Positions 59,440 to 64,000 of a DNA stretch of 64,000 nt are shown one piece after another (the stretch's first letter is position 1; the number at the start of each line of letters is the position of its first letter). Location: the NCBI GenBank assembly GCA_916610825.1, contig OU744448.1:33622493-33686492 (forward strand), read 5' to 3'. This DNA is from Haliclystus octoradiatus. Lineage: Eukaryota; Cnidaria; Staurozoa; Stauromedusae; Haliclystidae. The notes below the pieces were generated by a model that saw nothing but the letters and a program-made list of their open reading frames with translations, had not been told where the DNA came from and did no database searches. Both the position numbers and the translations under genes were made by a program.

Positions 59440-60665
59440 ATCCACGAACAATTAAAGAACAGTTCATGAACAAATAAAGAACAGTTCATGAACAAATAAA
59501 CAACAGTTCAAGAAAAATTAAAGAACAGTTCATGAATAGTTAAAGAACAGTTCAAGGACTAATAAAGAGCAGTTCATGAACATGAACAACCAAAATATAA
59601 TTCGTGACCAAAAAAGAACAGTTAGGTAGAATTCATGAACAAGTAAAAAACAGTTAATGACTAATTAAAGAACAATTCATTAACAAATAAAGAACAGTTC
59701 ATGAACAAATAAGGAACAGTTCATGAACAACTAAAAAACAGTTAATGAACAATTAAAGTACAAATCATTAACAAATAAAGAACAGTTCATGAACAAATAA
59801 GGAACAGTTCATGAACATGAACAACCAAAATATGATTCGTGACCAAAAAAGAACAGTTAGGTAGAATTCATGAACAACTAAAAAGCAGTTTGTGAACAAA
59901 TAAAGAACAGTTCATGAACAACCAAGGTATAATTAAAGGACAAATAAAGAACAGTTCATGAACAAAAAAGGTAGAATTTATGAACATTTCATGAACAAAT
60001 AAAGAACAGTTAATGGACAACTAAAAAACAGTTAATGACTAATTAAAGAACAATTCATTAACAAATAAAAAACAGTTCATGAACAAATAAGGAACAGTTC
60101 ATGAACATGAACAACCAAAATATAATTCGTGACCAAAAAGAACAGTTAGGTAGAATTCATGAACAACTAAAAAACAGTTAATGACTAATTAAAGAACAAT
60201 TCATTAACAAATAAAGAACAGTTCATGAACAAATAAGGAACAGTTCATGAACATGAACAACCAAAATATAATTCGTGACCAAAAAGAACAGTTAGGTAGA
60301 ATTCATGAACAACTAAAAAACAGTTAATGACTAATTAAAGAACAATTCATTAACAAATAAAGAACAGTTCATGAACAAATAAGGAACAGTTCATGAACAT
60401 GAACAACCGAAATATAATTCGTGACCAAAAAGAACAGTTAGGTAGAATTCATGAACAACTAAAAAACAGTTAATGACTAATTAAAGAACAATTCATTAAC
60501 AAATAAAGAACAGTTCATGAACAAATAAGGAACAGTTCATGAACATGAACAACCAAAATATAATTCGTGACCAAAAAAGAACAGTTAGGTAGAATTCATG
60601 AACAACTAAAAAGAAGTTTGTGAACAAATAAAGAACAGTTCATGAACAACCAAGGTAGAATTCAA
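59440..60665. repeat. satellite-like array of AGTTCATGAAC-related units, 146-bp period
   Basis: Short units such as AACAAATAAAGAACAGTTCA recur. In the right half ACAACCAAAATATAATTCG (or variant) starts at 60111, 60257, 60403 and 60549, a spacing of exactly 146 bp. Earlier copies at 59586 and 59821 have irregular spacing. It shares GAACAGTTCATGAAC with family A but lacks its ends. Confidence 0.88.
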
Positions 60666-63600
60666 AATAAATAAATTTATTTAACTTTGAAACTGCACGT
60701 GTTGGTCAGCGTTTTTGTTTGACTAATATTTGATGTTATAACTTTTTTATTTTTCATTTTATTTAAAAAGCTCGCGATAGATTTGTAGTAAATATACCAA
60801 GGTACCAGATGCAAAAAGAATTTTGAAAATCGGTTGAAACAGAATTTACACGTTTGTGTTTCTAGATTATCTACTTAATTTTGACAAAAGGGCCTGGGAC
60901 TAGTTCAGGTACGCACTTTTTCAGAATTTTATTCTTGGGATTGGGTCTAAGTTAGTAACTGATTGAATCTAGATCATTTCCAGTCCCGTTATATACCAGT
61001 TGAAAAAGATCACTTTTGGGATAAAAGATTTGACGATTTTGCTCGTCGGGGGGCTAAAAGTTTCAAGTCACTACTACTGCGATAAAATGGCAATTCCATC
61101 ATACTCTAAAAACAGATTCCAGGACGTGAATATACGACGTTTGATTTAGTAAACTGTCTATCGTTACATATAAAATTATAAACTATGTTAATACTGCGAG
61201 TGAAACTGTGGAGGAGAGTTCATGAGACGCAACACACATTTAAACGATGTACGATTAATGAAGACATCTCAATTATTTTCTGGTTGAAAGGAAGCTAGAA
61301 CACATCAATACTACAAAAAACAAATACTCAGTCAAATTTCCAAATCCGAAATAATCCAAACAAAAAATATCCCTACTTAGTCGTTGTTTCTATTTTCCTG
61401 AAACCCAAGACCAATTAATTGCCGTTCTTGCTTTTATTTTATATTAATTTGCAAGAGAGTTGATTTTGTTGAAATGTTGAAGCGGCTTCATTTAATTACA
61501 TAAAACCTGTTCCAAATCATTTACTTCAACAATAAATATTTCTTTTTGGTATTTGAATAATAAGAAGTGTCAGTAGAAAGTTTGGATAATGAAATCACGA
61601 TTTCAATACTGTTGGATTCTAAAATTTCTAAACTTTTCTTATAATAAACAAAACGTGTTTATAAATCTATTCACAAAATCCTGTAACGTCTATATAGATA
61701 TGTCATAATATATATGATATAACTAAACTAAATAAATCATCATCATCATTTATAATTTTAAATCAAACATGAGAAGTACGGTGAATACAAATAACTTGTT
61801 TTCAAAGGACCGTTTGTATAGATAGGTCATATATAATGGGTGTGGTTGAAAGTGACAAGACAATTTTTTGATTTCAATTTATAAGTGAATCAAAGGTCAA
61901 TAATTCGACTTTAAAATCATTCAGACGTTTAGATGGTACGTGCATAGGTCATAACTATGAAAGGTTATTTGTGTCAGTAGCTCACATCAAGTGACATTGT
62001 TTTCAGTTAGGCTAGCGTTATATGGACGCACCGAACTCAATTCGAATTAGGTGCGACACCGAATAGCATTAAATTTGCATTTGGGGTTATACAGACGAAC
62101 CAAATGTCAACGATCTTTAAAAACTGGCCAAAATGACACATGATAGGAAGTAGTTTTCTTGGAATTATACCGCATGGTTTGAAACCAGAGTGTTTTGTTT
62201 GCATTATATTTCATTTTCAGCGATTTTTCCGTTCTATTTTGCCTATCAATAGTTTGAAACTTGCAAAAAGTAGTAATTTAAAAGTTTGCAAGCATTTTAC
62301 GGGAAAAAATTCAACTCAGCCCCCTTTCCCCGTCGTTCTAAATGACTAACCCCCTGATAAGGGACTATATGTTGTATTGCCTTGCTTTTTATTGAAACTA
62401 GGTGTTATAAACATTAAATAGGATAAGGGTAAAAACCACACTAGCAACTGACACTTCATTAAAAATATCATTAATTAATAGATTGTTTATGTCTAAAGCA
62501 GGGAAGCCAAAGTAATTGTTTTTGTCATCGTCATTCATCCTGGAAGACATTGTGAAGATTTTGCAATATTCTACAAAATGTCTTCGCAGACCATGGGCTG
62601 ACTGACGATATTCACGAGAATATATTTATCGAGTTGTAACCGTTTACCTGATTTGAAAATAGATAATGTTTAACAATGAACGAGACAGTTAGACAATAAT
62701 CCAATTTAGATAAAAATAAAAATCAATTCAAATAGTTCAACTGATATATATGTACGTGTGTTGACTTTGAGATTAAAACCTTGTCTTTTCTTCATTTCGT
62801 GTGTAGATCAAAAGATTGCCTTGAAAATATTCTCCAAATTAAACTAGACCAATCAAATAGAAATCGAGCTTGACGTTTAATTAAATCAAAAATTAAATGT
62901 TTTCGTGTATGAAGACACAAAGCTAATTAGTCAACGAATTATAGATCAATTTGCATCAAATCTTCACAAGCAAATGCTATTTACATCTATTTCTGTCGTC
63001 GGCATTTTGAAATTTGAGACTAACTGTTTCAAGGTGTCAGGAGATTGACACTTCGCATCATAATATTAAAATCTGTCAACTTTAAGGTTTTTAACAGCCG
63101 GAATATTTTTGCAATGAAATCATCAAATATTTCAGAATTATAAATAGACGAAGGGCTTGCAATGAACCAGTTTACAACATTACACATTCATTTTCTCAAT
63201 CGTAGCTGTAGTTTTCACAGCTGAAATTTAATTGACTCAGGTCTCATCTCAAATGTAAACATTACGCCATTTTATTGTCTACGAAATTTCAAGAAAAACT
63301 AATCAACAAAGGGCATACGAAATCAAGAATGCTTTTCTCCTCCCATTCACTGAATTATGGTTGAGTTGTTATGAAAATATATGTTCATCACTATTTACCG
63401 TCGATATTATCCAAATATCCCTCAAAGAATGTTACTTGGAAATGTTTCAAAACACTGAACAGTATTTAATGGTTAAATAAAAAGATTGTATTAGCCGACA
63501 AAATCAAGACACCAAATTGTTATTATTTAAATACAATATTTTAATCTCCTTCAGATCACTACTCTATTAATTTACATCGTAATGGTATATTTATTATATA

Positions 63601-64000
63601 TCAAGTGATATACTTCAAAATAAATCTCAAACAAATATATTAACGATTCATAATAAAAAGTCTGTGACTATACACGAATCGTATTATATACTTTTTTTTC
63701 TTAATAATAACTACTGTATTTTGTATATAAAATATATGTATAAAGGGTGAAAGTGTTTATAAATTAACTTTTGAGTTTTTTTTGTCTTCTTTTTGTAAGG
63801 ATAAACTAAATTCGAAAATATATCCGATTTTGAGCGCGTCGACGATTTCTATTAACAAAGAACGTTGTAAATAATCTGAGATCTGTCAAGGAAGAACTTC
63901 AATTATTAACAAAACCATAATTTAATGAGCATAATTAGACTAATAATTTCTTTTAAGCTACAAACGGATCATAATAATAATAATATGATAAAAAGCGATG
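60666..64000. other. gene-poor right end
   Basis: AT-rich (about 65-70% by eye). No open frame with a recognisable motif, no tRNA, and no clear repeat except an (ATC)n run near 61738. Confidence 0.45.

Noticed and set aside
62140-62349. 69-codon plus-strand open frame near the right end
   Set aside because: No motif, no codon-level signal, no neighbouring exon.

Overview
This is animal genomic DNA: AT-rich, intron-rich, and packed with small transposable elements. A nidogen (basement-membrane protein), a GTPBP1/2-type GTPase and a SERTA-domain regulator make it metazoan. The species cannot be named from sequence alone. A marine invertebrate deuterostome such as an ascidian would fit, but that is a guess.

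All three recognisable genes lie on the minus strand. (1) 2778-32780: a complete nidogen-like gene. I resolved 19 coding exons; their phases join without conflict into 1098 codons plus stop. The order is signal peptide, NIDO, EGF-Ca, G2 beta-barrel, a linker with EGF modules, a YWTD propeller and a C-terminal Cys-rich tail. (2) 36012-47526: a complete GTPBP1/GTPBP2-like GTPase, 11 coding exons, 577 residues, all G motifs intact. (3) 51252-52061: an intronless SERTA-domain coding region (CDCA4/SERTAD-like), with a probable 5' UTR exon and promoter near 53043-53340.

Between genes 2 and 3 sits a young LTR retroelement (48423-49989) that encodes only Gag. Its LTRs are almost identical, it is flanked by a short target duplication, and its Gag is cut inside the second zinc knuckle by the LTR. 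From 53.9 to 58 kb there are three decayed non-LTR retrotransposon pieces. From 59.4 to 60.7 kb there is a satellite-like array, and the last 3 kb shows nothing recognisable.

The introns and intergenic DNA hold at least eight tRNA-derived SINE copies or large fragments and about a dozen small inverted-repeat (MITE-like) families, several nested in one another. There are also decayed Penelope-like retroelement pieces and a scatter of hammerhead-ribozyme-like motifs. The dominant signal is one family with CCCCTGCG...CGCAGGGG ends, TA target sites and an interior built from the palindrome AGTTCATGAACT. It occurs about 15 times and has twice expanded into arrays with higher-order periods of about 149 and 146 bp.

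The three genes have unrelated jobs (extracellular matrix, ribosome/RNA-linked GTPase, transcription), so no operon-like cooperation is implied.
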